Shown: piece after piece, positions 18,355 through 27,822 of the stretch
Layout of the letters: every line of letters begins with the position of its first letter
Position numbering within the stretch: position 1 is the first letter of the stretch
Assembly: GCA_965276835.1 (NCBI GenBank)
Contig: OZ255631.1
Location: 3,472,001-3,536,000, forward strand
Reading direction: 5' to 3'
DNA from: BOG-932 sp965276835
GTDB lineage: Bacteria; Pseudomonadota; Alphaproteobacteria; BOG-932; Roseiterribacteraceae
DNA length: 64,000 nucleotides
Translations under genes and position numbers: made by a program
Notes under the pieces: generated by a model
The model's database searches: none
What the model was told of the DNA's origin: nothing
Seen by the model: only the letters and a program-made list of their open reading frames with translations

Positions 18355-19116
18355 TCAGCGAATCGACAGATTGAATTCCACGAAAACAGCAAACTCGAGT
18401 GCCTTGCTGGTCAACTCTGCTGCGGGCGCCGGATAGGCAGCATCGCGGACTGCGGCGATGGCTGCCGCATCAATTGCCGGAATCCCGCTCGACTGCAGAA
18501 TATGCGGATTTTCTGCGTGACCCTGTACCAGTCTGAAGGCAACCTTGGTTCGCCCCTGCTGCTTCATCATCCTCGCTGTTGGCGGATAAATGATTGCCGC
18601 CTGTATGGCGGCGCGCACCTGCGCATCGAAACGATCGATCGCTTCTGCGCTTGCCGATGCAGGCGGGGGCGGCGAAGGTGGCGTTTGAGTTACCGGCGCG
18701 GCCATTTGCGGGGCGGGGACCGTCGTCGGTCGATCCATTGCCATCCGCATGCGCGGGATTGACCGTATCGGCACCGGCTTTAGCGTCGGCAGTTCGATCT
18801 TTTGCGGGACCGGTGGTCGAGGGAGCGGCTCTTGCGGCGCCTGCACCATTTCGATCGCCGCAGTGTCCACGTCCGGCTGCCGTGCAGGCTGGCGCTCTAC
18901 TGACCAGATGACAGCTAAAAGCAGGAATTCCAGAATAGCCGCAGCGCAGCAGGCCAATGCCCGCTGGCGGGTGCGACCCGTATTGCCATTTTCGACGAAC
19001 GCGATGTTCGAGAACACAGCCGGCACCCGCGCCGGGGATACGGGCAGTTCGGAATCCGGCACGCCGTAACGTGCCGGATTCGCTGTGTCGAATTTCTCCA
19101 ATGCGGCCGTTCGCAC
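18355..19116 (-). CDS. TonB family energy transducer partner of the OmpA-tailed receptor
   Basis: This 253-aa protein has a basic N-terminus and one membrane helix (ALACCAAAILEFLLLAVIW, about residues 53-71). A Pro-rich linker follows, then a C-terminal TonB domain at about 160-253 (AAIIYPPTARMMKQQGRTKVAFRL ... AAIAAVRDAAYPAP) with the usual YP and G-x-A/V spacing. The start is GTG 19116 or a nearby alternative; no strong ribosome site is evident. It lies 8 bases downstream of the receptor gene and surely forms an operon with it. Confidence 0.82.
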   Translation of the reverse strand: MRTAALEKFDTANPARYGVPDSELPVSPARVPAVFSNIAFVENGNTGRTRQRALACCAAAILEFLLLAVIWSVERQPARQPDVDTAAIEMVQAPQEPLPRPPVPQKIELPTLKPVPIRSIPRMRMAMDRPTTVPAPQMAAPVTQTPPSPPPPASASAEAIDRFDAQVRAAIQAAIIYPPTARMMKQQGRTKVAFRLVQGHAENPHILQSSGIPAIDAAAIAAVRDAAYPAPAAELTSKALEFAVFVEFNLSIR

Positions 19117-19124
19117 TCCAGGCC

Positions 19125-21761
19125 TCAGCTATTCAAGCCTGAACCCTCGAACACGATCTGCACTCGCCGGTTCTGCGGTTCGCGAACACCGTCCTTGGTC
19201 GGGACCAGTAGGTCGCGTTTGCCCTTGGCGACGATCTCGATTTCAGACGATGCAACGCCGTCCTTCTCGAGCTCAGCCGCAACCGATTCCGCACGACGAC
19301 GGCTGAGGCGCATGTTGTAGGCATCCGAACCGACGGTGTCTGTGTGGCCGGTGACAGTCAGTTGGGTCACCTTTCCGGCGCCCGCGTTCCTGGCCGCGGT
19401 ATCGACAATCTGCGTCGCCTGCGGAGTTAGATCGGACTTGTTGAAGTCGAAGAACACGAGATAGCTCTTGGGCATAGCCGGAGCCTGAACGGGCGGCGGC
19501 ACGTAGGCGGTCGTGGCTGCGGGCTCTTCCACGGCAACCGGGCCGAAGGTCACGCTATACGATGCAAAGACGCTGCGGCCTGGAATGGTCCAATAGAGCG
19601 GCGTTCCAGCCGCAACGGTGGAGCCTGCAAGCCCATAGATCTTTGTGTTGTCGGTGACGTTGTTGAGTTCAACCTTGATCGAGCTGGGCGGAAGCCAGCC
19701 GAACATCGTTTCCTTCGTCGTGTAGCCAACCGCGAGATCCAGCGTGTTGTATGGGCTCAGCCCTTGGGTCTGGTCGGGATTGCCGTAGCGGCTACCGACC
19801 CATTTATCGAGCACCGACCCGTACCAGCCGTCCTGGTTGTAGATGACGCCGGCTGCCGCGGTGGCTGCCGGCGCGTTGGCGATCCAAAGGCCGGTCTGCT
19901 TATCCTTAGCGCTGTTTACGCTGCCGTTGGCATAGAGACTGAAGCCTTCGCCGACATAGTAGGTCGCCTCGGCTTCAATACCTTTATAAATCACGCCGCC
20001 TTGGTTGAAGTAGGTCGTGATTCCGCCGACCGTGTTGCTTTGGATCAGATTGGAAAAATCGATGTAATACCCATCAAACGACAGCGTTAGTTCCTTGCTC
20101 TGCCAGGCAGTCCCTATCTGATAATTCCAGCTCTGCTGTGGATTGAGCTTAGTCGCCTTGGGATTGTTGGTCGTGAAGAAGTTTTCGTTCGGGGCGAGAA
20201 ACCCCTCGGCAGTCTGGATATAGGCGCTCCAGTTTGGCGTGATGTCGTAATGGATCAACAGAGAGGGCAGCACAGCGTCGAAATCGGTGCTGTATCTTTG
20301 CGCAGCGCCAGTCTTCACGTTGACCTGCGCATTGACGTCACGATTGAAGTTCACGTAGCGGATACCGGGGCTTATCGTGAGACCCGGCAACGGCTTCACA
20401 TCCACCTGAAGATAAGGCTGCACAGTATCGAGAGATTGGTGCAACTCACGGTCAGTCGCGCCTACGGTCCCGAAGCCGCTGAAATTAAGCGCATTGTTAT
20501 CGCTGAAATCGACTTCGAAGAGACTCCGGCTGTTGATTTGGTGATCAAACCAAAGTCCGGTTTTGACGTCGATGAACCCGAAATCCTTCATGGCGTTGGC
20601 AACCACGCCGTAGGATCGGTAGTCGTTCTGCAGGAGCTGACCTGGAACGTCGTTCGCTAGCGCCACGCCACCCACGACAGTTCCGATGGGGGTCTCGCCG
20701 TTCGGGTCCTCTCCGTTCGTGCCGCGATGGTAATAAGCATAGTTGTAGACCTTGCCGTCCAGCGTCCAGCCGTCATCGAAGATCGATTTCGCACCGATAT
20801 ATTCGAAGTCCGTGTGGATGAGATCTTCATTGAAGCCGTAAAACGCCTGGCTATGCGGGTTGCGATTCAGACCATAGTTCGGGCCGAATTCCGCGATCTG
20901 CGCCGCGGTCGAACCGAGCGAGATATTTTGCTGCACGTCGTTATACATCCCGACAATGGTCAGAACTGTATTGTCGCCGAGGGGCTGTTCTATCTTGCCG
21001 AAAAAATTCTTGCGGACCTGCCCCAGGTTGCTCAGATAGCCATCGCTGGTTGTTCCCTCGCCGTCGAAGAAGGCACGAGTACCGCCGGTTTCGGCAATCG
21101 TCCCGGTGTCGACTTCGAGACCATATAACCTCGTGTTAAAGCTCCCGAAGCTGACATAGGGCGTCAGCCCGAAGGTAGCCGAAGGATCTTTCGAATTGCT
21201 GCCGACAGTACCGCCAAAAGTCGCATTGCCGATCGTCGCGGCCGTTCCAGGACCGCGATCCACCGAAATATCACCCATGTCATGCGCCATGAAATACGAT
21301 GTCGAATGGTGCGTGAAGTCGTTCGAGTCGCCCCACGGAATCCCATCGAACGTGACGTTGAACTGGCCATCCTGGAAGCCGCGGATGCTGAGCAGCTGAT
21401 TTTCCGCCAAGCCGGGGCCGTTCGGCGCAATCCCGTACACGCTGGGCGCGATCTGGATCATTTCGTCATAGTTGGCGGTCAGCGGGATGTTGTTCTGGAT
21501 GAATTGCTGGCTGACCACCGACGTGGGCTGTATCGCGTCGAGCGGCGCCTTGGTCGGCGCCTGGTAGGGCGCGGAGTCCGGTGTCGAGTAATCGCCTGCC
21601 CCTGAAGCCATCGACTGTACCGTCCCAAGATCGGTCGGCTGTTGGCCCCACGCGCTTCCCGCACCTATGGCGAGCGGCATGGCGGCAAGGAGCGGAATTG
21701 CAATCGCCCGCAGGGATGAAGAACTCAGCAGCCGGTGCCGTACGCTACGGGAAGACATCAT
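19125..21761 (-). CDS. TonB-dependent receptor with C-terminal OmpA peptidoglycan-binding domain
   Basis: This 878-aa protein has a signal peptide (to about residue 40, AWGQ) and a plug domain at about 60-190 (LSIRGFQDGQFNVTFDGIPWGD ... DRGPGTAATIGNATFGG). A TonB-dependent barrel runs to about residue 755. Beyond it, where a normal receptor ends in an aromatic residue, there is a Pro linker (AYVPPPVQAPAMP) and a complete OmpA/MotB domain at about 765-870. That domain contains FFDFNKSDLTP, TGHTDTVGSDAYNMRLSRRRA and NRRVQIVF, the conserved peptidoglycan-contacting region. The receptor would therefore be tethered to the cell wall. The ligand is unknown. It pairs with the TonB gene downstream and is divergent from a YncE-like gene. 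Confidence 0.85.
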   Translation of the reverse strand: MMSSRSVRHRLLSSSSLRAIAIPLLAAMPLAIGAGSAWGQQPTDLGTVQSMASGAGDYSTPDSAPYQAPTKAPLDAIQPTSVVSQQFIQNNIPLTANYDEMIQIAPSVYGIAPNGPGLAENQLLSIRGFQDGQFNVTFDGIPWGDSNDFTHHSTSYFMAHDMGDISVDRGPGTAATIGNATFGGTVGSNSKDPSATFGLTPYVSFGSFNTRLYGLEVDTGTIAETGGTRAFFDGEGTTSDGYLSNLGQVRKNFFGKIEQPLGDNTVLTIVGMYNDVQQNISLGSTAAQIAEFGPNYGLNRNPHSQAFYGFNEDLIHTDFEYIGAKSIFDDGWTLDGKVYNYAYYHRGTNGEDPNGETPIGTVVGGVALANDVPGQLLQNDYRSYGVVANAMKDFGFIDVKTGLWFDHQINSRSLFEVDFSDNNALNFSGFGTVGATDRELHQSLDTVQPYLQVDVKPLPGLTISPGIRYVNFNRDVNAQVNVKTGAAQRYSTDFDAVLPSLLIHYDITPNWSAYIQTAEGFLAPNENFFTTNNPKATKLNPQQSWNYQIGTAWQSKELTLSFDGYYIDFSNLIQSNTVGGITTYFNQGGVIYKGIEAEATYYVGEGFSLYANGSVNSAKDKQTGLWIANAPAATAAAGVIYNQDGWYGSVLDKWVGSRYGNPDQTQGLSPYNTLDLAVGYTTKETMFGWLPPSSIKVELNNVTDNTKIYGLAGSTVAAGTPLYWTIPGRSVFASYSVTFGPVAVEEPAATTAYVPPPVQAPAMPKSYLVFFDFNKSDLTPQATQIVDTAARNAGAGKVTQLTVTGHTDTVGSDAYNMRLSRRRAESVAAELEKDGVASSEIEIVAKGKRDLLVPTKDGVREPQNRRVQIVFEGSGLNS

Positions 21762-21852
21762 TTCACGCTCCAGGTTTGCGCCATGTCGTTGACCGCGCGA
21801 ACCTAGGCAGCGCCTCGAGTGCGCTGCAACACGTTTTATATTGTCATTTGTT

Positions 21853-21877
21853 AACCTGTTCTTTTGGTGTTCAGGTT
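21853..21877. promoter_or_regulatory. Inverted repeat AACCTG-N13-CAGGTT in the divergent promoter region
   Basis: AACCTG (21853-21858) and CAGGTT (21872-21877) form a symmetric pair in an AT-rich stretch 90-120 bases upstream of the receptor gene. Extended similarity (AACCTGTTC against GTTCAGGTT) makes it a plausible regulator-binding site. The rest of the 370-base gap 21762-22134 has no gene and must hold promoters for the receptor and for the YncE-like gene. Confidence 0.35.
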
Positions 21878-22134
21878 TTTAACCTTAATGAAACAAATAT
21901 ATGCAGAGTTCCCGAAACGGGGAGTCCGATTACGCGCGATTTTTTATTTTCCTGCGGTCACCGTTGATTTAGCCAAACTTCTTTAATTGCGTGTGTCAGC
22001 AGAGGTACGCTTTGCTGCTGCTCATCGCTAACATTGGGGAAAATCAATGTTTTGGTGACGGTGGCGTAACGCGGTTTCCGATATGGTGACTTGCCCGGCA
22101 TTTCGCTGGAGTAGCCCAAATTGGGAGTATTTTG

Positions 22135-23169
22135 ATGATAACGCGATTTGCCCTCTATGCCGGCTTATTGGGCGCGGTTTGCGTGCCCGTCCAAGCGACG
22201 GCACAGACGACCGCCCACTACGATGTCGTCAAAACCGTTCCCATAGGCATGCCAGATCGCTGGGACTATGTCGTATTCGATCCCGTTCAAGACCGCGTTT
22301 ACGTGGCCCATGGCGCGAACGTCACCGTTGCAGACGGCACCAGTGGCGCCGTCCTGGGAACAATCGAAATCGGTGGGGCAACGCACGGCATCGCCACCGT
22401 GCATGCGTTCAACAAAGGGTATGCGGATGACGGAAAGGCCGGGGAAGTCGCGGTTTTCAACCTGCAGACCCTCAAAGTGATCGACCGCATCAAGGCCGAA
22501 CCGGACGCCGACGGCATCGTTTTCGATCCTAAGAGCAATCACGTCCTGGTGGTCGATGGCGATTCGGCGAAGGTTACGGTGATCGACCCCAAGACCGATA
22601 CTGTGGTTGCGACAATTCCCGGGGGCGGCGGTCTTGAATTCGGCGTTTCGGACGAGGCCGGCAAATTTTATGTCGATGGCGAAAAGAACAACGAGATTGT
22701 CCGGATGGACCTCACCTCGAACACCGTGGACGCGCATTGGCCGCTGACCGGGTGTACGACACCTCACGGACTAGCGATCGACCGGCCGCACATGCGCTTA
22801 TTCGCCAGTTGTGCGAATAAGCGCATGGTCGTTATGAATGCCACGAACGGCACCGTGGTTGCGACCCTGCCAATCGGCGAAGGTACCGATTTCGCGGAGT
22901 TTGACACAAGCCGCGGACTGGCATTCAGTTCGAACCGTGATGGAACCCTCTCGGTCGTCGTCGAGAAATCGCCCGGTGCCTTTGAAGCGCTCCCGGCTTC
23001 TCAGACACAATTCAGCGCGCGCACGATGGCGCTCAATCAGAAAACCGGGCGAATCTACACTGTTGCCGCCGATTTCACCGTCAACGACGCGCTTCCGGCC
23101 TCTGATCGCGGCCACTATGTGGTGAAGCCGGGGTCGGTGAAACTGCTGTTCCTGGATCCGACAAAATGA
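22135..23169 (+). CDS. Secreted YncE-type beta-propeller protein
   Basis: I place the start at ATG 22135, with GGGAG eight bases upstream; an in-frame TTG lies just before it. The 344-aa protein has a signal peptide (to VQATA|QTT) and repeated blades of the YVTN/NHL kind (RWDYVVFDPVQDRVYVAHG, GIVFDPKSNHVLVVDGDSAKVTVIDPKTDTVVATI). Such periplasmic propellers are of the YncE family and often accompany TonB-dependent receptors, which fits the divergent receptor gene here. An unusual 15-bp inverted repeat lies in the middle of the gene. Confidence 0.85.
   Translation: MITRFALYAGLLGAVCVPVQATAQTTAHYDVVKTVPIGMPDRWDYVVFDPVQDRVYVAHGANVTVADGTSGAVLGTIEIGGATHGIATVHAFNKGYADDGKAGEVAVFNLQTLKVIDRIKAEPDADGIVFDPKSNHVLVVDGDSAKVTVIDPKTDTVVATIPGGGGLEFGVSDEAGKFYVDGEKNNEIVRMDLTSNTVDAHWPLTGCTTPHGLAIDRPHMRLFASCANKRMVVMNATNGTVVATLPIGEGTDFAEFDTSRGLAFSSNRDGTLSVVVEKSPGAFEALPASQTQFSARTMALNQKTGRIYTVAADFTVNDALPASDRGHYVVKPGSVKLLFLDPTK
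22791..22827. repeat. Perfect 15-bp inverted repeat inside the YncE-like gene
   Basis: CATGCGCTTATTCGC (22791-22805) and its exact reverse complement (22813-22827) are separated by 7 bases (CAGTTGT). The stem encodes part of HMRLFASCANKRM. It would form a very stable hairpin in DNA or mRNA. Confidence 0.9.
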
Positions 23170-23176
23170 GGAACCA

Positions 23177-23211
23177 GGGTGGGAGGACGCAGAATAGGTG
23201 CTCTCCCGCCC
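23177..23211. terminator. Bidirectional stem-loop between convergent yncE-like and kinase genes
   Basis: GGGTGGGAG (23177-23185) pairs with CTCCCGCCC (23203-23211) with one G-T wobble. It occupies most of the 54-base gap between two convergent stop codons, where a shared terminator is expected. A T-run is lacking. Confidence 0.45.
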
Positions 23212-23223
23212 ACACCTCAACAG

Positions 23224-24582
23224 TTAGCTATGACCCGCTTGTGGCCAAACGGGAAATGAGATCGTCACCTGCAGCCCGGGATTGGCGTCGTGCAACTCCA
23301 ATGTTGCCCCGTGCTGATTTGCGATCGCGGCAACGAGGCTGAGACCTAAACCGCTGCCCTCGGTCGTTCGGCTGCTTTCCAGGCGATAGAACGGGCGAAA
23401 GACCTTTTCTCTCTCGGCTGGCGGAATGCCGGGCCCGGTGTCCGATATGATGATCGACACCGTCTCCCCTTCTCTGGCGGACAAAGAGATACGGGCGCCG
23501 GCCGGCGAATGGCGCATGGCGTTCTCGACAAGATTCACCATCATCTGGGTGATCAATTCCCGATCGGCGTCGATTGCCAGGTCCATAGGAATATCGGTTT
23601 GAATCACCTGCCCCCGATCCTCCGCCGATGGAGCAAAATCGTCGGCGATGCGAACCAAAAGAGCGGATAGGTCTATCGGCCTGTATGCCGCCGTACTTTG
23701 CCCGGCCTCGATTTGCGCGATGCGCAATAGAGCGCCGAAGGTTTCGAGAATGTGGTCTATCTGCTTCATCGACCCGTCCAGGGTCTCGTGCAGCTGCGCG
23801 ACAGACAGATTCTGTCGCCTCGCCAGTTCAAGCCGTTGGCGAAGGCGCGTGAGTGGCGTACGCAGATCGTGGGCTACGTCGTTCGATACCTGACGCATGG
23901 TTCGCATGAGATCTTCGATGCGATCCAGCATGGCATTTACGCTGGCCGCCAGGTGATCGAACTCATCGTCGCCGCCGCGCAAGGGAACGCGCTGCGATAG
24001 ATCCCCACCGACGATTGCCCTGCTGGTGCGAGCCACGGATTCTACACGCCGCAGGACACTGGCGCTCATCACCCCTCCGCCGATGAGAGCTAAAATGAGA
24101 GTTGCCGCCGCGCTGACACCGAACGCGCGCGCTACCAGTTCCTTCATCTCCCTGAGCGGCGGGCTGTCCTGTCCGATCAGAAGATAGCTGCCGTCCGGCA
24201 TCCGGTAAAAATGCGCCGTCAGTTTGCGATTCTTGCCATCTAACCTCGGCGCAATGGCGAAGGACCCGTCACGCCATGGTATCGGATCGATGTTGCCAGC
24301 GATCTTTTTGAATTGGCTGTCTTCCAGCAGATAGGCAGACGACGTGCCGGCACGCTGGCGGATGTGGTTTTCGAGAATCCGTGGCAACTGCGCGGTCCCA
24401 GCCAAGGCCGACTCATCGACGATCGCCTGAAACTCGACGTTGTTTTCGTCCGATTCGTCCTTGGCCGCGTAGCCGAGCGCCGACCAGTAGATGATCCCGA
24501 ACAATACAAGGACAGAAACCGCGAACAACCCCCCGTAAAGCAGCGTAAGGCGGAAACTCCAGGTCCGGAAGAAGTTAGGCAC
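23224..24582 (-). CDS. Two-component sensor histidine kinase
   Basis: This 452-aa kinase has two membrane helices (about 11-34 and 153-176) flanking a ~115-residue periplasmic sensor. A HAMP domain and a HisKA domain follow, the latter with phospho-acceptor His238 in DVAHDLRTPLTRL. The HATPase_c domain has the N box (NLVENAMRHS), G1 (DTGPGIP) and G2 (GSGLGLSL). It starts at GTG 24582, overlapping the end of the response-regulator gene by 8 bases. The genes upstream point to control of the divergent efflux operon. The signal is unknown. Confidence 0.93.
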   Translation of the reverse strand: MPNFFRTWSFRLTLLYGGLFAVSVLVLFGIIYWSALGYAAKDESDENNVEFQAIVDESALAGTAQLPRILENHIRQRAGTSSAYLLEDSQFKKIAGNIDPIPWRDGSFAIAPRLDGKNRKLTAHFYRMPDGSYLLIGQDSPPLREMKELVARAFGVSAAATLILALIGGGVMSASVLRRVESVARTSRAIVGGDLSQRVPLRGGDDEFDHLAASVNAMLDRIEDLMRTMRQVSNDVAHDLRTPLTRLRQRLELARRQNLSVAQLHETLDGSMKQIDHILETFGALLRIAQIEAGQSTAAYRPIDLSALLVRIADDFAPSAEDRGQVIQTDIPMDLAIDADRELITQMMVNLVENAMRHSPAGARISLSAREGETVSIIISDTGPGIPPAEREKVFRPFYRLESSRTTEGSGLGLSLVAAIANQHGATLELHDANPGLQVTISFPVWPQAGHS

Positions 24583-25246
24583 GCAGACAATACCCGGAGC
24601 CGCGCACGGTATGGATCAGCTCGACGCTATATCCCTTATCGACTTTGGTCCGAAGCCGGCTGAGATGCGATTCAACGATATTGGTGCGCGGGTCGAAATG
24701 GTAATCCCACACGTTTTCCAGCAGCATCGTGCGGGTTACAACATGGCCGGCATGGCGCATCAGAAACTCCAGCAAGCTGAACTCGCGTGGTTGGAGTGTG
24801 ATCTCCCGTCCCGCGCGGTGCACGGTGCGGGTCAATAAGTCGAGTTCAAGGTCGGCGATTCTGAAACTCGTCTCGGCGGCGGTCTTGCGTGGACGCCGCC
24901 CGAGTGCGGCCACACGTGCAACCAGTTCACTGAAAGCAAACGGCTTAACCAGGTAGTCGTCCGCTCCGGCGTTGAGGCCGGTGACCCGGTCATCGACACC
25001 GGACATTGTCGTCAGGAAAAGGACTGGCGTCTCGATCTTCGCGGCCCGCAGCGCACTGACGATCGACAATCCATCCATCTCGGGCAGCATACGATCGACT
25101 ATGGCTAGGTCGAATTCCTCACTTGCGCCGAGAAAAAAACCGTCGCGGCCACTTTGGACGGCGCTCACGTTATGACCAACCTCTTTCAATCCTTCGACGA
25201 GATAGGTCGCAGTCTCCAGATCGTCTTCAATAACCAAGATTCGCAA
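24575..25246 (-). CDS. OmpR-family response regulator
   Basis: I place the start at TTG 25246, because GGAGG lies five bases upstream and it gives the canonical MRILVIEDD; an in-frame TTG at 25258 would swallow that ribosome site. The receiver domain has Asp8-Asp9, phospho-acceptor Asp51 (IVDRMLPEMDG) and the conserved Lys in YLVKPF. The C-terminal winged helix has REFSLLEFLMRHAG and NIVESHLSRLRTKVD ... VRGSGYCL. It is divergent from the RND efflux operon and probably activates it. Confidence 0.93.
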   Translation of the reverse strand: MRILVIEDDLETATYLVEGLKEVGHNVSAVQSGRDGFFLGASEEFDLAIVDRMLPEMDGLSIVSALRAAKIETPVLFLTTMSGVDDRVTGLNAGADDYLVKPFAFSELVARVAALGRRPRKTAAETSFRIADLELDLLTRTVHRAGREITLQPREFSLLEFLMRHAGHVVTRTMLLENVWDYHFDPRTNIVESHLSRLRTKVDKGYSVELIHTVRGSGYCLRA

Positions 25247-25258
25247 CTCGGCCTCCAA

Positions 25259-25393
25259 GGCGACGACAGAGAGCGTCTACCAGCACAATGTCCAGTTGCG
25301 ACTGCGAGCGCAACCAGTGGCCCCCCAAGGTTACGAAATCACAATGTAACGGTCATAGCGTTGCAATCGCCCTTCCGGCACTCTCACATCGCA
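25259..25393. promoter_or_regulatory. Divergent promoter region between response regulator and efflux operon
   Basis: GTTAC (25330-25334) and GTAAC (25346-25350) form a small inverted repeat. CACAATGT occurs twice, at 25284-25291 and 25340-25347. Either could be part of the regulator's binding site. No gene fits here. Confidence 0.35.
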
Positions 25394-26752
25394 ATGCGTA
25401 CAATATTCGGCATCTGGCGCGGCGTTGTGCTGTCGTCGTTATTGGTTTCTGCCGGCTGCGAGACCTATTCGCCGCTGCCACTCGATTCCCAAGCCCATCT
25501 TGCTGCTAACTTAAAGGAGCTTCGTAACGGCGGCGATACTGCAGTCGACTTGTCGAAACCGCTCTCGGTCGATGCGATCGCCATCCTCGCCGTTCAGAAC
25601 AATCCCGACCTTGTTGCGGCTCGCAGCAGCCGCGATATCGCCGAAGCGCAAGTGCTCCAAGCTGGGCTACTACCGAACCCCCAAGCCAGTGGCTCGTATG
25701 GCTTCTTGCGCGCGGGTCCGGCAACCGTCGATCAATGGACAGCCGGTCTATCGGAGGACATCCGCGCTCTGATCACCTTTTCCGCCGATCGCAAAGCCGC
25801 AGAACTTAGCGCGAGGCAGACCGAGGCGGACCTTCTGTGGCAGGAATGGCAGGTGATCGGCAAGGCTCGGATGCTGACGATCGATGCCGTGAAACAGCGG
25901 CAACTACTTGCCGTCATACACCACGCGCAACGCCTGCTGGCCGATCGATACGATCGCGATAAACGCGCCGTCGATGACGGCAACCAGACGCTTGCCGCCA
26001 CCGCTCCCGACCTCGCGGCATTGGGCGACGTCGAAAAGCAATTGGCCGATGCGGAGGTGAAAACGCAGGCAGGTTCGCGCGATCTGAACCTGCTGCTCGG
26101 TCTCGACCCTTCGGTGAAGCTCGAAATCGACCCCGTCGTCCCTATCCCAGCCGTCGATCCGTCCGCCGTCGAGGCGCTGGCGCACGACCTGCCGGCGCGG
26201 CGCCCCGATCTGATCGCACTTAAGCTGGGCTACGGCGCGCAGGACGAGAGGTACTTCGCGGCGATTCTCGGACAGTTCCCTGCTCTGATCCTGGGGGGCG
26301 AAGGGGCCAAGGATACCAGCGCCGTGCGGACCTTCGGACCGACCGTCACGATGGATTTGCCGATCTTCAACCACAATCAGGGCAATGTCGCGATCGAGAA
26401 GGCCACACGGGAAAAGCTGCACGCCGAATATGCCAGCCGCTTGTCCACCGACGTGGCGGAAATCCATGGGATGTTGGCGGACCAAGTCTTGCTGCAGCGC
26501 CAGCTTGGCAACACACGCGAAGCGGCGGCTGAGGCCGACCGCGCGGCGCAGGCTGCGGAATCCGCTTATGCGATCGCGCTCATCGACGCCCGGTCCTATG
26601 CCGATCTGGTCAATGCCGCGCTCACCCGCCGACAGGAAGTCATAACCATCGAGCAGAACCTGCTGGACGAGCAGGTCGCACTGGCCACCCTGACAGGTAT
26701 CGCCATGCCGACCGTGCACAATCTTGTAGAAGAAGCCGGAGTTTCCAAATGA
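25394..26752 (+). CDS. TolC-type outer-membrane efflux lipoprotein
   Basis: The start is ATG 25394, because the product then begins with a lipoprotein signal (MRTIFGIWRGVVLSSLLVSAGC); the upstream in-frame extension overlaps the divergent promoter. The ~452-aa protein has two repeated OEP-type helical regions (AQVLQAGLLPNPQ ..., AAEAAESAYAIALIDARSY ...). The motif AGLLPNPQ and repeat spacing are typical of outer-membrane factors of RND pumps. It forms the exit duct; its stop overlaps the adaptor start. Confidence 0.88.
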   Translation: MRTIFGIWRGVVLSSLLVSAGCETYSPLPLDSQAHLAANLKELRNGGDTAVDLSKPLSVDAIAILAVQNNPDLVAARSSRDIAEAQVLQAGLLPNPQASGSYGFLRAGPATVDQWTAGLSEDIRALITFSADRKAAELSARQTEADLLWQEWQVIGKARMLTIDAVKQRQLLAVIHHAQRLLADRYDRDKRAVDDGNQTLAATAPDLAALGDVEKQLADAEVKTQAGSRDLNLLLGLDPSVKLEIDPVVPIPAVDPSAVEALAHDLPARRPDLIALKLGYGAQDERYFAAILGQFPALILGGEGAKDTSAVRTFGPTVTMDLPIFNHNQGNVAIEKATREKLHAEYASRLSTDVAEIHGMLADQVLLQRQLGNTREAAAEADRAAQAAESAYAIALIDARSYADLVNAALTRRQEVITIEQNLLDEQVALATLTGIAMPTVHNLVEEAGVSK

Positions 26753-27822
26753 ATCGGTCACGGCCCTGGCTCGTCCTGCTGCTGCTGATTCGCGCAATAC
26801 CAGCGTTCGCCGCCGACGAAGGACCGTCCGTGCTGGTCGGAACGATGACCCCGATCCAGGGCAAATTGGACCAGCCGGTGACCGCGTACGGTATCGTGCA
26901 GGCCGCGCCGTCCGGGTCGCTGGCAGTCGCCTCACTGCATGCCGCGCAGATATTGCGGCTGCGGGTGGTTGCGGGACAGGTGGTGGCAAAGGGTGAGCCT
27001 TTACTCGACCTTGGCGCCGACCCCGCCGCCACCCTTGCCTTCGCCCAGGCGCAATCAGACCTGAAGCTGGCGCAGGGGGAATATAAACGTACCCAGCAGC
27101 TGCTGGCCCAGCGCTTGGCGACCAACTCGCAGCTGGCGCAGGCTGAAAAGGCGATGTCGGACGCCGAGGCCACCGTCGCCGCCCGGCGCGCGGAAGGCGG
27201 CACCCACGGGGTCGAAACGCTGAATGCGCCGATAGGCGGCGTCATAGCCAGCATCGCGATATCGAACGGCGACCATGTGCAGCCAGGCGCCACCCTGCTC
27301 GATATCTCCGCGTCGGACGCGAGCAACGGTCTCCTCGGCGTCGGTCCGGAGGACCGCAGGCGGATCAAGGCTGGCCAGCCGGTTAAGATCGTCGATCTGG
27401 ACGCGCCCGCCCAGCCGGCCGAGGGCACGGTCGTGTCGACCGGCGGCATGGCCGACCCCAAGACTGGTTTGTTCACCGTCGTAGTCAGGCCCGCGTCCAG
27501 CGCAGGTGGGAAGCTTGCCTCCGGCGCGCATCTACGCGCGACGATTGCGACCGAGCCCGTGGCTGGGTGGATCGTTCCACGCGATGCAGTCCTGACGGAC
27601 GACAATGGCCCCTACGTCTTTCAGGTCGTCAACGGCAAAGCCATGCGCGTGGATGTCAAGATCGCCGGTTCAGCCGGTGGCCAGTTGGCGGTAGCCGGAC
27701 CGATCGACGCCAGCAAGAAACTCGTCGTTTCAGGCAACTACCAGCTGAACGACGGCATGGCCACGCACGATCAGGCGGCTGCGGCTGCTTCCTCCCCCGA
27801 AGGCGGCAAGACATCCCAATGA
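26749..27822 (+). CDS. RND efflux periplasmic adaptor (membrane fusion protein)
   Basis: This 357-aa protein has an N-terminal signal (to IPAFAADE) and a biotinyl-lipoyl-like domain split around a helical hairpin (AQSDLKLAQGEYKRTQQLLAQR ... AEKAMSDAEATVAARR). NAPIGGVIASIAISNGDHVQPGATL is the returning lipoyl half, followed by beta-barrel and membrane-proximal domains. It starts within the last codons of the preceding gene and its own stop overlaps the permease start (ATGA). It links the permease to the outer-membrane factor. Confidence 0.9.
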   Translation: MNRSRPWLVLLLLIRAIPAFAADEGPSVLVGTMTPIQGKLDQPVTAYGIVQAAPSGSLAVASLHAAQILRLRVVAGQVVAKGEPLLDLGADPAATLAFAQAQSDLKLAQGEYKRTQQLLAQRLATNSQLAQAEKAMSDAEATVAARRAEGGTHGVETLNAPIGGVIASIAISNGDHVQPGATLLDISASDASNGLLGVGPEDRRRIKAGQPVKIVDLDAPAQPAEGTVVSTGGMADPKTGLFTVVVRPASSAGGKLASGAHLRATIATEPVAGWIVPRDAVLTDDNGPYVFQVVNGKAMRVDVKIAGSAGGQLAVAGPIDASKKLVVSGNYQLNDGMATHDQAAAAASSPEGGKTSQ

